Source of the DNA: Maratus speciosus
Taxonomy: Eukaryota > Arthropoda > Arachnida > Araneae > Salticidae
Assembly (NCBI GenBank): GCA_963932465.1
Contig: OZ010786.1
Span: forward strand, 534,195,073-534,259,072
Direction of reading: 5' to 3'
DNA length: 64,000 bases
Part shown: piece by piece, positions 1 through 11,869 of the stretch
Layout of the letters: each line of letters starts with the position of its first letter
Numbering within the stretch: the first letter of the stretch is position 1
Position numbers and translations under genes: made by a program
The notes under the pieces: generated by a model
What the model saw: only the letters and a program-made list of their open reading frames with translations
What the model was told of the DNA's origin: nothing
The model's database searches: none

Positions 1-1900
1 TTGCATATTTTCTTTTCAAAAATATGGTTTTTACAGAAACTGCTGAGAAATCTCAAAATAAATGTGAAAATAATCATTTCCCCCCTCCCCTAAGCAGAAC
101 TAGTACTGATTCATTTTACAATATAGAGATGTAGATTTGTTTTTTAAACTTATGTAGTCAAAAATATAATTGGAAACAAAATGGATTGACATTTATCTCA
201 CATGTGTGCTAACGGTCCAAAAATAGGCGTGCGTGCGTGGTTATGGGTTAAACTCTTTTTAACTAATAAAGTATACGTTTAAAATCGTGGCTGTTTTTGC
301 AGCATTCTCCTTAGCATGTAATTTTATTTTTATATCTGTAGGGAATCGTAACTTACATTTGATGACTATATCTCATGAATATACTCCTGTGTTGTGTAAT
401 ACGCTGGCAATCACTAAGTGCTTTAAAAACTAATGGCCAATTTTAAGTATTAGGTGTTAGTATCGCATATGTATGGTATTTTGATGGTGAAGACAAGTAT
501 TACTCATGAAATATTTTGCTTGTCATGCTATTTCGGGGGTGGCAAAACAAAGAATATCACTTTGAACAACTGGGAGGAACTGTGAAACACATGTTGATGT
601 ATGACAAGTACTGACGCACAGATTTCACATACAGAAAAAAATAGCAAAAATAGTGGCGTGCTATATATTTTTTATAAATATTTAAAGCGTTCAATGATAG
701 AAACGGTATTTTAGGGTGACATTTTAATTTAATTTATTTTTATTGTATATTTTAATTGTTTTTTTTTATTATATATTTGAACTTTTTTATTATATATTTT
801 AATAATTTTTATAGTTTTCTTTTTGGATTTTCGCTCTCAGAAAGTAGCTATTGCCGTCACGAATGTTCCAATTATTGAACATCTATTGTAATATATTTTA
901 AAATAACGCATTACATGTTTACGTATTTTTCCAATTAGTTACGTATTTTATGTATTTTACAGATTAGTTAATAAAACAAAAACATTTTAATGTAAAATTA
1001 AATAATCTGTTTGACGTAATGGATATTAAATACTTTAACGTATTCTAAAAAAACATATAATAATTCACATACTTAATTATGTTTTCAGAAATCTGAACGT
1101 TTGTACAAGATCAAAAAAAATAACTCAACATATAATAAAGAATCTCAATGAATATTCTATAAACTCAATGAATATTCAATATAATATCACAATAAAATTT
1201 ATGAAATATTTGGATTTTATTTTTAGATAAATTTCGACACATTTATGCAAAATAATAAATTTTTAAGAGAAATACTGACAGAAAATATTTCCATTTCGTT
1301 TATGTTGTTTTCCTTATTGCCATAAAAATACTTCAAATTCTATTCGATATCATCTAAAACTTTTCTTTAATTTCGGCATGGAATTTAAAATGCAAAATTA
1401 AGAAATCATTACAGAGCAGTGTTTTTAACGTCAAAGTTCCCTCATTTTGAATGTCGTTAAAACTAAAAGTGCATCATTTTAAAATAAGGGTAATACGGAA
1501 GAATGTACAGTATATTTTGAAAAATGTAAAATTCTACTTAGTTGGGTGTAATAAAAAATTTATTAATTATTTTGGTAATTTTAAAATATTGAAATTTTAC
1601 TTTTGAATTAGTTTTTTTTTTTTACATAATAATATAAAGTTTAAATTTGTTATTATATTTTCCAGTAACAGATATTTTGATTACATTGCTAATATTTTGA
1701 ATTCAGTCATATTTTTAGTTGAGTCATAATTCTACATCTGACAAAATTTTCTATATCCTAGAAAAGGAAAACATAATAAATGGTTGCATTATAGACAAAT
1801 TTACTGAAAGAACTCATATTATATACACGAAAAAAAAAATGAATAACTGCGCCAATAGGAATTTTTTTAACAAAAATACGCTTTAAAAAAGCCTTTGTTC
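1..1900. other. AT-rich non-coding stretch
   Basis: I see no open frame of note, no splice-bounded exon and no convincing repeat ends here. It holds short A and T runs only. Confidence 0.6.
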
Positions 1901-1901
1901 A

Positions 1902-1986
1902 ATTGCCATTTTCTAATTATTATAAGTTATGATTAATATTTTATTAGAATTGAGTATTTACAAAAACCTTCAAAACTTTTTTTTTA
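1902..1986 (+). repeat. Direct repeat, left copy, beside a TTAA MITE
   Basis: This roughly 85-bp stretch, containing CATTTTCTAATTATTATAAG, recurs in the same orientation at about 2,478-2,563. The two copies sit directly on either side of the MITE at 1,988-2,464. They are far too long to be the TTAA target duplication, so they were probably a tandem pair before the MITE arrived. Confidence 0.6.
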
Positions 1987-1987
1987 A

Positions 1988-2464
1988 CCCTTAAATGCCT
2001 TATTTTTCAAAAATCATTGTAATTATGTTTTTCGACTTTAATTTTTTTAATAAATCATGGGAAAAATACTTTAAAAAAATCGGCTAAAAAACAGTTTGTT
2101 ACTAATCGGCAATAATGCTCTTTAATTGAAAAAAATCCTTGATATAATTCTATAATATTAAACACACAAGAATTTTAGGAACTATAATAAGAAATAAATT
2201 TTACTTGCTCACTACAGAACAAAATAGGGTATTTCGCAAGCTTCCAAACAATACAAAAAGAACAAGTAGCAACAATTGAAAAAATAAATCTTTATTCTTA
2301 AACAGCACAAGTGTTGCCCTCTACATGTTGAAAATCAATTTAATAATATTTTCATAATGTATTTTATTGGCAACATTAGGCATTATAGCTTCAATATTAT
2401 TCTAATAGTATTTTAGAGCCTAAATTGGGTATGTTCCTGAAAAGAAACAATCGGCATTTAAGGA
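1988..2464. mobile_element. piggyBac-type MITE with TTAA target sites
   Basis: TTAA lies at both borders (1,984-1,987 and 2,465-2,468). The left end reads CCCTTAAATGCC; the reverse complement of the right end reads TCCTTAAATGCC, so there is a 12-bp inverted repeat with one mismatch. The element is 477 bp and carries no transposase. TTAA duplication plus a terminus starting with C runs is typical of piggyBac-mobilised elements. The superfamily call is inference. Confidence 0.6.
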
Positions 2465-2477
2465 TTAAAAGTCTCTA

Positions 2478-2563
2478 ATTCTCATTTTCTAATAATTATA
2501 AGTTATGATTCACGTATTATTAGAACATAGTTTCTACAAAAATCGTCAAAATACTTTTAAGAT
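2478..2563 (+). repeat. Direct repeat, right copy, beside a TTAA MITE
   Basis: This is the second copy of the stretch at 1,902-1,986, containing CATTTTCTAATAATTATAAG. It keeps the same order of short blocks with scattered substitutions. Confidence 0.55.
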
Positions 2564-3190
2564 ATTATACAGCTATTAATGTCGAAGAAACGCATTGATA
2601 CACACTGCAAGATAAGAAATTTTATATTTCGAAACGTATATTATCGTAATTATTGTGGAATAATCAGTAGCATTTTACATAATGCAGTATTTCACCATTA
2701 ATCCCAATATATTTTCGAAATTTGATGTGAACTATTATTATTATTTTTAGTCGTATGGAAACCGGGGTATATTCATTTCGAATAAATACAGCAATTGATG
2801 TCTTGTAGGTCAATATCTGAAAATTGGACAATTCGCGTCCACTGCCAATAATATTCCATTGATTATACTAAAACCAAAAACTGAAAAATGTAATATATTG
2901 TTACATGTGTTATAACAATTACCAATGATAAATGGGCATATGATGATGTATAAATAATTAATTTTAAGTTTTAAACAAACGAAATCATCCTTTCAGGCCC
3001 TGTCCCCAGGTACAAATATCCAATACTAAATGTATGCTGTAAAAATTTTTATAAATATTTTTTAATTTTTGCTATTACATATTTATACCTATATATATAC
3101 AGTATGGGAAAATATAATGCTCCCTTACTCGTATAGGTTGCATAGTAAAATACTGTACTAAATATATTTGCCCATGAGGTTGACCATCAT
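2564..3190. other. Non-coding stretch upstream of the candidate first exon
   Basis: AT-rich with no coding signal. If the exon at 3,288 is real, the last few hundred bases here would be its promoter region. I see no TATA box at a suitable distance. Confidence 0.4.
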
Positions 3191-3191
3191 C

Positions 3192-3197
3192 TCAGTC
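3192..3197 (+). promoter_or_regulatory. Initiator-like TCAGTC
   Basis: TCAGTC matches the arthropod initiator consensus TCAKTY and lies about 95 bp before the candidate start codon at 3,288. A DPE-like AGATG follows, but its spacing is about two bases off. The motif is short and could be chance. Confidence 0.2.
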
Positions 3198-3287
3198 CAT
3201 CTAACCACACATTTAGATTAACAGATGCTAGGTGGCGCTGGCAGGATTATTTCCATTGCAACAGCAACTACAGTTCAACTATCCACC

Positions 3288-3297
3288 ATGGATGAAG
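3288..3297 (+). CDS. Candidate 5' terminal coding exon of an unknown host gene (partial)
   Basis: The sequence ATCCACCATGGATGAAG then GTAAGTTTT is seen directly. The start codon sits in an almost ideal Kozak context (CCACCATGG), and after ten coding bases (Met-Asp-Glu plus one base, phase 1) comes a consensus splice donor. The preceding 90 bases (about 3,197-3,287) are richer in GC than their surroundings, as a 5' UTR might be. I could not identify the next exon, so the product is unknown. If real, the gene runs to the right and much of the following sequence would be its first intron. Both signals are short, so a chance pairing remains possible. Confidence 0.4.
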
Positions 3298-3303
3298 GTA
3301 AGT

Positions 3304-4500
3304 TTTATTTCTCATTTTTTCATTTTTAGAAATATTTAGTTTTTGTTCTGAAACCGGATGAGTATTTTTTTATAGCATCATTCATGTCTCCATATTTAAT
3401 TTTTTTTCTATAAAAATAAAGCTTATTGCAACTTTATTTATGTAACATACAAATGTCACATGGAATATTAAATCATACATGTGTTCCAAATGATTCAATA
3501 AAATGACTGTGCAGCTGTTAAGAGAAAAACACAACCTGAGTCCCCATCACCTCAGTCCCAATTATTAAACACTGGTTATGGTGTTAACAGACACTTTCTT
3601 CCATAAAAGTTTATCCTCCGCATAAATATACATCCTTGATCTGAAAATACAACACCAGTCAAATGACAAAACATGTATATAACTGTATTTGGAAGTTGGT
3701 ACATTAATTAAAAAAGATAAAAATTCTGCGGTGAAATTGTCCAGTTTTTGGATACTGACCCTTATATCATACATGACTGTAATATGGTAAATCTAGGTTT
3801 GATGCGGCATCGGGTTAATTGCCGTAGTTGTTGTATTTTAGCTATCGGAGGTGTGCTGTTCTCTATTCTCTAATGTTATAAAATCAAATTTTATAAGGAA
3901 GCATAGTAAAGAAAATCACATTGTGTGTTTTCAAATTAAATTTTATCAATCAAAGAATGCAAAAATTGGCTTTTGTTGCATGTTCTTATAAGATAGCAAC
4001 AAGTAGAATATGAAATATACTGCACTTGTTGAAGATTGTACATGAAATATTTAGTTTATGAAACATATATAGAGTAATGTGTAAGTTATAGGTTGCACCC
4101 ATATTTGTTCATACTTCCAGGGTTACTAAATTCCCTTTTATCCAGGATTAAAGTTATACCTGCCACACCCTGCATCGGTGATATAATCCTCACTTGTGAT
4201 GCGGTATAAAAGGTCACATTTACATTTATCAAAAACAATGATGCGTATAAACAAAAAATATGTCTGACTATTGTCCTTCCAACAGACCATTGTCTAAGAA
4301 ATCGGGGATAGGCGTCAGTAGTGATAAATACTGTATTTAAGCAATGAAATATATAATTGGGAAATCTGAAAATAAAATGCATTTAGAAGATATTTAACTA
4401 CTACGGAAAATAATATATTTATAGAAGAAAAATAAAACATAGAAAGAGATAAAAAATTCTGATGTTATTCAAAAGCAAAAAATTAATAAAAACAGAAGAA
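3304..4500. other. Non-coding stretch, possible intron
   Basis: I see no recognisable exon or repeat. A minus-strand open frame of 98 codons at 4,086-4,382 has no recognisable domain and looks like chance. Confidence 0.5.
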
Positions 4501-4740
4501 AAATATTCCACTTTTAAGAAGTAGGGACATTATTTTCTCTGTTATTTTTTGAAAATTAGTTCCGAAATTTACTTCACATTTCAAAAAAACATTATGAGGA
4601 TTTTTAAATGTAAAGAACTTGACTTATCTGTTTCTGGTTCAGAAAAACTTTTAGTAAAAAAAATATATATATATTCGTTTTCTTCTTTATCATTAAATGG
4701 AAAAGAATCTTCAAGTGTTCTTAACATAGGAAATGAATGA
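4500..4740 (+). pseudogene. Copy of a coding-like module shared with 35-36 kb
   Basis: The frame at 4,549-4,737 contains IMRIFKCKELDLSVSGSEKL. Clearly related blocks occur three times at 35.0-36.2 kb, for example IMRVVKCKENLDLFLFGSVK at about 36,150. Similarity covers about 60-90 bases of nucleotide sequence as well as the peptide. No family comes to mind. It could be an exon of a host or element gene that was duplicated and scattered, or a non-coding repeat that happens to stay open. Confidence 0.4.
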
Positions 4741-6600
4741 ATAATATTTTATTAAATTCTTACTTTTACAGTCAGTTCTTTTTTCATGAAGACAAAGATG
4801 TGGATATTTTAAACATATGCGACATTTTATATTATGTTTTGAATTTAATGTGCAAGAAAATGTTGTAATATGCACGAAAATTTAAGTTGTAATGTACAAA
4901 AATTTAAATTGCACTCTTTCCCAATATTTTTAATTAAGCTATCTTTTGCACTGAATGTATGTGTGAATAGGGAACAATAATGCATCATTTCATTTAATGA
5001 ATTGGTAGCATAAGAAGAACAATTTAAAATATTGTTCCGAATGTCTTTTTTTTTTTTTTTTTGCAAATGTAGAAATTATAAAAATAATAATATTAGAAAC
5101 TTGTTTCCTTTACAACATAAAACTTAGTATACAACGAAGTGGCACAGATTTAGAGACCTGCGATAAAGACGTGCGATATTTTCCGCAGGTATTGATACTG
5201 AAAGAAGCTTTACGTCAGCTAAAAAGCTTACAGAGACTTTCAATAGTACCAAGGTGTTTTTGAATTCGATTAAGATGTAGAGTTCCTCATTATCTTTTCA
5301 GTAATTTGACTTCGAATGTTAAAATCTAATCAGGCTTCTCGAATCAGGTGACTGCTCGAAAAACCTTTCGCATAGGCAATTATTTTGCTTTCGCCTCCAT
5401 TTAAATTGGAAAATAAAAAATCATATAAACATTTACAATGATCATAGATATAACAATGCAGAAACACACTGACACGTATGAATGTACGTTTTTGTACACG
5501 AACCACAGACACCTTTGTCGATTCTTGCACCATTGTAACATTGAGTACATATAATCTCAAAAATTAAATTTTACGTTTGGACAAACCTGATTCTATATTC
5601 CTAGATATCCATCAGCATGTCACAGTCGTGTTCTACAATCATTACTCCCAACCCTTTGTTAACTAGACAATGGTGAACTCATATTAATCTTCGGCTCATG
5701 CAAGACGTTGAGCAACAGAGGCTGCATTGACAATTGGTACTTTACTGTGATTCTGCAACTAAAACGTATTTGAAGGAAATTGTACTTCACAGCCCGTGTA
5801 CATTTGGTCTCTAATTGCATCTTACTGTCACCTACGATGAGGATGGCTTTTATTACGATACTACTGAATCTTGCAAATCCAAGTTCATAAAACCTTCCTA
5901 TTATTCACATTGTTTCTGTTTCCATTTCCGTTACATTTGTAGTTTTGCTCTACTTTTGATTATGTGCAACGAGAAAAACCTTATATCAAACTCTTTCTGA
6001 AATCGAATTAACATGGCTAACATCTAATATTTTACTTTAGAAGCTTTTAAATCTGATTTTTTTTGCATCATGTAATATTAAATTGCTGTTTGTAGAGTTT
6101 TATACATCCACATAAATTTCTCATATGGCAGCATACACACAGATAAAGTAACAAAATATTTATTCAATAACATTGTGTATCAATAATTGAATGATATTAA
6201 GGTATATTTTTTTTCATCTCTGCACACATGGAATAATGTATGAAACTACTTAATGCTTCAGAGAAAGATGAAAAGTATGCACATTATGTCTACTAAAATA
6301 AGGTGATTTTACTTCGTATTTTTAGTTTAATTAGTTCATAGTTTTCTAATATATCTTATTTATCACATTTCATTACCGATAATTGCTTTTTATATAATGT
6401 TTTATTTTGCATGAAAACTTATCAAAGTAGACTGCTAGGTCAATTTAGTTTAAATGTGTCCTTTTAAAATATGGTGTGAAATACACATTGATGCAATACT
6501 TGTCATGTGTAATGGATTTGAAAACAAACTAAATATAGTAAAATAAATCCAAAAAGGAGAACATTCCACTTAAAATTTAATTATAAATATATGTTTAAAG
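4741..6600. other. Non-coding stretch with two short open frames
   Basis: The plus-strand frame at about 5,086-5,258 includes DVRYFPQVLILKEALRQLKS and the frame at 5,815-6,000 includes TVTYDEDGFYYDTTESCKSK. Neither matches a family I know, and neither has convincing exon borders. Nothing else stands out. Confidence 0.4.
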
Positions 6601-6604
6601 TTCA

Positions 6605-6990
6605 ATCATCTTACAGTAATAGGAGGATGTATTCAAAAAAGCTTTTTTTTTTTTACATTAAAAGTGGAATGCTTTCAAACGGTGGTTCAATAAAAAAGAT
6701 AAAGTTACATGTATATGAATACATAGCACTCTGAACATGTAAATATTGTTAATTTCTTTATTCTATTTTGTACGTAGCAGCTTTCGTTTGTTTTAGAACT
6801 CAGTTTTAAATAAATGTTTAATATTCTAAGATTCTACTGTAATAGAAGGATTTAAAATGTTTTCTCATTTTTTTATCTTCAAGTAGAACGTTTTCAAACA
6901 GTGAATAACCGATCATCATCACTCATCAATGAAAAGGATGAAACGTATATGTATATGAATATATAGAGAACTGAACTATCCGCTTAAGAA
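6605..6990 (+). repeat. Diverged direct duplication of about 215 bp
   Basis: A block beginning near 6,605 (CTTACAGTAATAGGAGGAT, later ACATGTATATGAATACATAG) recurs from about 6,830 (CTACTGTAATAGAAGGATTT, later GTATATGAATATATAGAG). The order of motifs is kept. No coding content. Confidence 0.45.
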
Positions 6991-8416
6991 GATTGAAATA
7001 TATTTTCTCTTCAAAAACATTTCATGTTTCCATGTGACTTTTTTTTTATCAAAGTGACGCAATTTCTTTTTAAAAATGATCTTTCCAGGAGCAGTTTGAC
7101 ATATCCACAATCATTTATAAAATGCTGTAGAATAAACTTTAGAACATTTTAAAATACATTTATGATACAACAACTTCGGAAAACATTTTGAGATTTAATT
7201 GAATTTGACTTTTTTGTGTCATCAAAATTTTTATTTATGCGCACAAATTTATACATTTAAAAAAATTATTTGTATTTCAGATAAACGAAAAGGAACCAAC
7301 TAAATGTATTCACTTCCAAAAAAGTTATTAAAAAACAATATTTTAATACAGGTAAACGATATATGGAATAGCTATCTTTAGAAAAACTCAACAAAAATTT
7401 AATTTGGACTATATGTCGACAAAACTCTTCTTATAAACAACCATGTTTCAATAGACATATTTTAAAATTGTACTTACAAATATAAATATGATACTTATTT
7501 TAAACATTTACATACAATTTGATTTTTTATAGTCCTTTAGAGGTTGTTACTCTCTATCTCAGAAGATATTAACTGAAATGTTTATATTTTCCATTTCGAA
7601 CTCCAAGAAACATATATTTATATGTAAATAGCTTAACTCAATATGCAAGCTCAATATAAATTTATTTCTGAAACTTTCATAATACATTGAATAACTATTT
7701 TTTTTCCATAGCATTCTTTATTGTAGATTTAAACAATTTTTAAATTGGCATCCAATAAAATCACATACAACCCTCTGCACCATAAAACAATGACAATGCA
7801 TTCCAATATAACTCACTTTCCCCAAAGCCATATCTTAAACATTAAAAATTTTGAGAATAATATTTTAAGGGCGTAGGATGACTTTAAACTATCAAAATGT
7901 TCGCATCTTTTAATACATATTCCGAAATCATTTCTGAACAATATACAAAAAACCGCATTAAAAAAATTCCCATTAGTTTACTCATTATGGCAGTTTCATT
8001 AAGACTACATGTTAAGACTACGTAACTTTGCGCTGCTTTTATTCAAAACGATGAAGTCTGATACTGCGCGCAGTGTTACTAAAAACCTATGGTTAAATTT
8101 TCATTTGTATTAAAAAAATTTCACCGCATATTCATTTCTTTATTATCTTCAACTTTGTTAATTTTTTAATTTAGTAAATATTTTTTAGAAATATCCTGCT
8201 TTTAATATAGAGGTAACACTATTATAAATTTATTTCACCAAAATATCCTCTTTATATGGATATTTTCAGATTTCATCATGCGCGCATGATTTTTTAGGTA
8301 GATTTTGTATGAAATACTACCTATTAAATTCTCCTCGATGTTGGAATTTCTGAAAATTTTTGCAGATCTATACCGATCATGATCCCTAGATCCCAAAACC
8401 AACCTGAGTAAAAAAC
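6991..8416. other. AT-rich non-coding stretch
   Basis: I see nothing supportable here beyond T and A runs. Confidence 0.5.
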
Positions 8417-8417
8417 A

Positions 8418-8453
8418 TTATATATATATATATATATATATAGATAGATAGAT
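8418..8453 (+). repeat. TA and GATA microsatellite
   Basis: A (TA)n tract followed directly by (GATA)n units, at the left edge of the 147-bp tandem array. Confidence 0.9.
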
Positions 8454-8469
8454 ACATGTCACTTTCTTC

Positions 8470-9070
8470 TGGACACGATAACTTCCATAATTCTGTACAA
8501 ATCTCTTCCAAACTGATACATAAAATGAAAGGAAGTAAAATATCGGCCAAGTTCGTTAATGGGCAAAATCGAACCAAGGGGATAGAAATAGCGAGGGGTT
8601 TTGTGAAAACAGAAAAAAACCATAACTTCTTAATTTTTGTACATATAAATCAGTTTAAAGTTTTTATTACTTCAAAAAATTGGGCCAAAAATTTACGTAT
8701 CAAAGATTTTTGACAAAATTAAAAATGGGCCCAAGGGGAGTCAAGAATAGGGTTTTAGGGAGAAAGAAATTCATAACTTCGCCAATTCTCAAGATATGAA
8801 ATACAATTAAATTTATTATAAATCTTCTTAATAATATATATTGACAAGTTTTTGATAGGACCAATTCGTAACGAAATATATATATATATATATATATATA
8901 TAAACGAAAACAAAAAGGGGGAGTTGAAGAAGAAAAAATTCATAACTTCGTCAACTCAAAAGATATAAAATGCGCATGGATTTATTATATATCATCTTAA
9001 TATTGTCTGCAACATTTATATTGAAAATTTTTGATAAGACCAATTCTTACAGCAAAAACAAATTAAAAAT
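8470..9070 (+). repeat. Tandem array, about 147-bp period, four diverged units
   Basis: The anchor CATAACTTC (GATAACTTC in the first unit) occurs near 8,477, 8,621, 8,772 and 8,941. The spacings are about 145, 151 and 169 bp; the longest is stretched by a (TA)n insertion at 8,876-8,902. Between anchors other blocks recur, such as TTTTGATA followed by GGACCAATTC or AGACCAATTC and a G-rich stretch. Units are clearly diverged, so the array is old. Confidence 0.6.
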
Positions 9071-10870
9071 ACATAGCGGTTGAAGAAAAAATCATCTTAT
9101 TAAAAGTGTATACAAATCCAAACTGCTTATTTTCTGACTCATTTTTAAATTCAATTTTGCTCTCAAGCGCATCCAGTTGGTAGATTTCTTTTATTCAGAA
9201 ACTAATAATGCACCATAATGATCTATTTTTTGATAGAGGCAGAATATATTAAAAAAAAATTCTGGCAAAATGGGCATTTTGAACAAAATTTCCCGAAGCG
9301 GTGGTGTTAGAAACGAAAATTATTGTCCTACTGAGAAAATAATTAATTATAAATCAACTTTTAATTAATTGAACGAAAAATAAAAAAAAACAGGTCGCTT
9401 GTAAATCCCTTCAAATATCACGTCAGTATGTTTCATATTTTTTTATATTAAAATGAATCTGAAAATTTGCAAGAAAATTTGGAGTTGTTGAGCATGGAAA
9501 AATATATTTTTTTAATTCCGCCTTAACATTATTCTGATAAAAACAGCTCTTGTAAAAAAATGAAATAAAAACTCGAAAACTCGTCAAAAGCGACTACATA
9601 AAATTATTAAAGTGGGTTTATCTCTAATCATGATTTAGTTTTTGTTGGTGTAATTAGTATACTTAACTTCGAAATCTACATCCGCCTGTAGGTCGGGCCG
9701 GCATGGATTTTTTCTCTTATTATCATGTATCACTTACCATTTCAATATTTATTTATGAATTTACAAGTATATATATTTTTTTAAATATAAATTTATATAT
9801 GAACTTTATATTTAAATGATGTTTGATTTTTATTCTTGACTTTAAGCTTGGAACATAGTGATATTTTTTTGGCGTGTTCAAATGTAATCTACTCCCTTAA
9901 ATACTCACATTAGACAACCAGCCTCAATCTCGACATTAGGAGGTATAAAGTGAAGCTGTCCTATTTTAAAAGTAAAATTGTTATTGTGTTTCGGAAGTCT
10001 TTTTTTGCGAGTTTTTATCAGCAGGGCCTTAGCAACGGAAAGAAAATTTTTCATGTATAAAAATAAACATAGTTTTTTGAAGGTAACAACTTTTACAGTA
10101 ACAACTTTTTAAAGAAGTGTGAATAGCAGAGATTAGCCGAATTCGGAACACTTCACTTATTTTTAGGTGTAATTTACATCACTTTTCGAATATCTGCAAA
10201 ATATCACTACACGTGGTCGATCTATTCATCTACCAGATAAATAAATCTTTAGAACAATTTCATTTTGAAAATCTTAAGTTTTATTTTAATTTGAAAAATT
10301 TGTCAAAAGTGGTTCAAATTCAGCGATTTGTCGACTAAGTTGGACTCCAGTCTCTTAAATAGGAACAAACAATATTAGCCTGTTTTAATGAGTATAGAAT
10401 ATAACTAATTTTATTAAAAGCGAAGTTTGCGATTAATGAAACAATCAATCACAACGACAGCAATGAAATTTAATGAAATGAAATGTGTGAAAGTAAGAGT
10501 ATTTGTTTTAAATAATAATGCATTCAAAATATTAATCAAAGTTATAAATAAATAAGAATAGAAATCATGGAATTAATTGACAGTCATTTGAATATCGTGT
10601 AAGAAGTGATGAAAGCCTGACACATGGATTTATTTTGTTCATTTTTTATTCCAGCGTACATAACACGGGGCAATATTTGGCAGACTGAAAACTGAATCAT
10701 TTCTTCTATATCATTTTGCTTACAAATTAGGTAAGTTGAAGTTCAAGTTCTGACCAGGCAGGGAGGCCTACCTAATGGCTTGAGCACAACAACCCCGCCC
10801 TGCCTGTCTAATTATGTTTACTAAGACTCCCGTTTATTGAAAGACTTGAAAAAATATCACGATATTAATT
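9071..10870. other. Non-coding stretch
   Basis: I see no gene. A small palindromic patch (CAGGCAGGGAGG near 10,758 against CCCGCCCTGCCT near 10,795) is the only structure noticed. Confidence 0.45.
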
Positions 10871-10875
10871 TCACA

Positions 10876-10915
10876 TTCGAACCCAGTTATCTGAGCGTGC
10901 CGCTATACAATATGA
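10876..10915 (-). repeat. tRNA-like (SINE) relic
   Basis: On the minus strand this reads GCACGCTCAGATAACTGG followed by GTTCGAATG, which resembles the anticodon-arm to B-box part of a tRNA-derived SINE. No A box is recognisable and the body is missing. The call rests on about 35 bases. Confidence 0.3.
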
Positions 10916-10942
10916 TGTATGAATTATAGAAGAACTATGAAA

Positions 10943-11319
10943 CTGAAAAAAAAATGAAAACCAATCATCACTGTCTTTATTTTTCTTTTTAGATTCTGAA
11001 TCATGACACATTTGCTTTGCAAGAGAAGTTTTCTTTAACTTTGCCTGCAGTTCTTCTATTGGATATATTTTTTTAATTGAATTACGCCTATTGGAGTTTC
11101 CTTTTTGTAGTTTATCTGTTTTCCTATTTTTTTATTATTATTTTTTAGATTTACTTTATATTGCGAAGATGTAATGATAGCTGTTTTTAGCTCCGTCTGT
11201 ACTTTCACATAACCGATTTTGGCAAAGGAGATGACATTTCTAATTATTATTTGGCTTTCGATCTGTTTATTTGGTTTTGTAGCTGCAGCCTTCTTGCAGT
11301 CAATCTGTTCAAAATTCAT
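10943..11319 (-). CDS. Unrecognised candidate coding exon(s), minus strand
   Basis: From an ATG at 11,319 an 87-codon frame begins MNFEQIDCKKAAATKPNKQI and ends at 11,056. Immediately downstream a second frame at about 10,943-11,055 contains EELQAKLKKTSLAKQMCHDS, a charged, helix-like run. Both have more mixed codon use than the surrounding AT-rich chance frames. Splice-like AG occurs just before the ATG (TGTCAG) and between the two frames (CTGCAG). Upstream on the same strand lies a donor-bearing block with a CRE site (11,690-11,830). I do not recognise the product, and no domain is evident. It may be a small host gene, a decayed one, or chance. Confidence 0.25.
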
Positions 11320-11348
11320 GTTTCATGATTACTGACACTGATTCAGAT

Positions 11349-11392
11349 ATTAAAAAAAAATAAATAAATAAATAAATAAATAAAATAAAAAA
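11349..11392 (+). repeat. AAAT microsatellite
   Basis: An A-rich run with repeated AAAT units. Confidence 0.85.
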
Positions 11393-11689
11393 GAAAAAGA
11401 ATAAACAATATCCAAAAACTTGTAAAGAGATGGTTATCAATTATAAAATATAAAAAAAAAAATGAACAAATAGTATCAAACTGACCTCGAAATTCATTAC
11501 GTAATTTTCAGATTTATGATAGTACATCTGGCCCAATTTAATCAGCTCAAATTGGTCCAATTAAGGCAACTGCGCCATGTTTCAAAACAGTTAATCTCAA
11601 GATTAAGAATAGAAACGAATGCAAACAAATCCGCGTGAAAAATATGCCCAATAAATACATGAATTTAAATATATTTATGAAAACATAAC

Positions 11690-11830
11690 AACTTACCCTA
11701 GTTTTAAAATATTCCCTTACGTTTAGAGCGGAATAATAGATCAAAACAGCTGTTTTTATGTTTTTAAAATTATCTGAAAACAGCAAGTGAAAGGTGGGTG
11801 CTTCTTCTAATCCTAAATGACGTCATTCCG
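11690..11830 (-). promoter_or_regulatory. Possible promoter and untranslated first exon, minus strand
   Basis: On the minus strand a CRE palindrome TGACGTCA (within AATGACGTCATTT, near 11,817-11,829) is followed about 130 bp later by AACTAGG|GTAAGTTG, a good splice donor near 11,696. The candidate coding exon at 11,319 lies downstream in the right orientation. The combination suggests a transcription unit, but CRE palindromes also occur in the GTGAC elements of this window. Confidence 0.25.
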
Positions 11831-11869
11831 ATGAGTAGAATTTAAGCGGTAGATGGCGTATCTTTCTGT

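Noticed and set aside
5086..5258. Open plus-strand frame that could be an exon
   Set aside because: Composition is plausible, but there are no clear splice borders, no family match and no second copy in the window.
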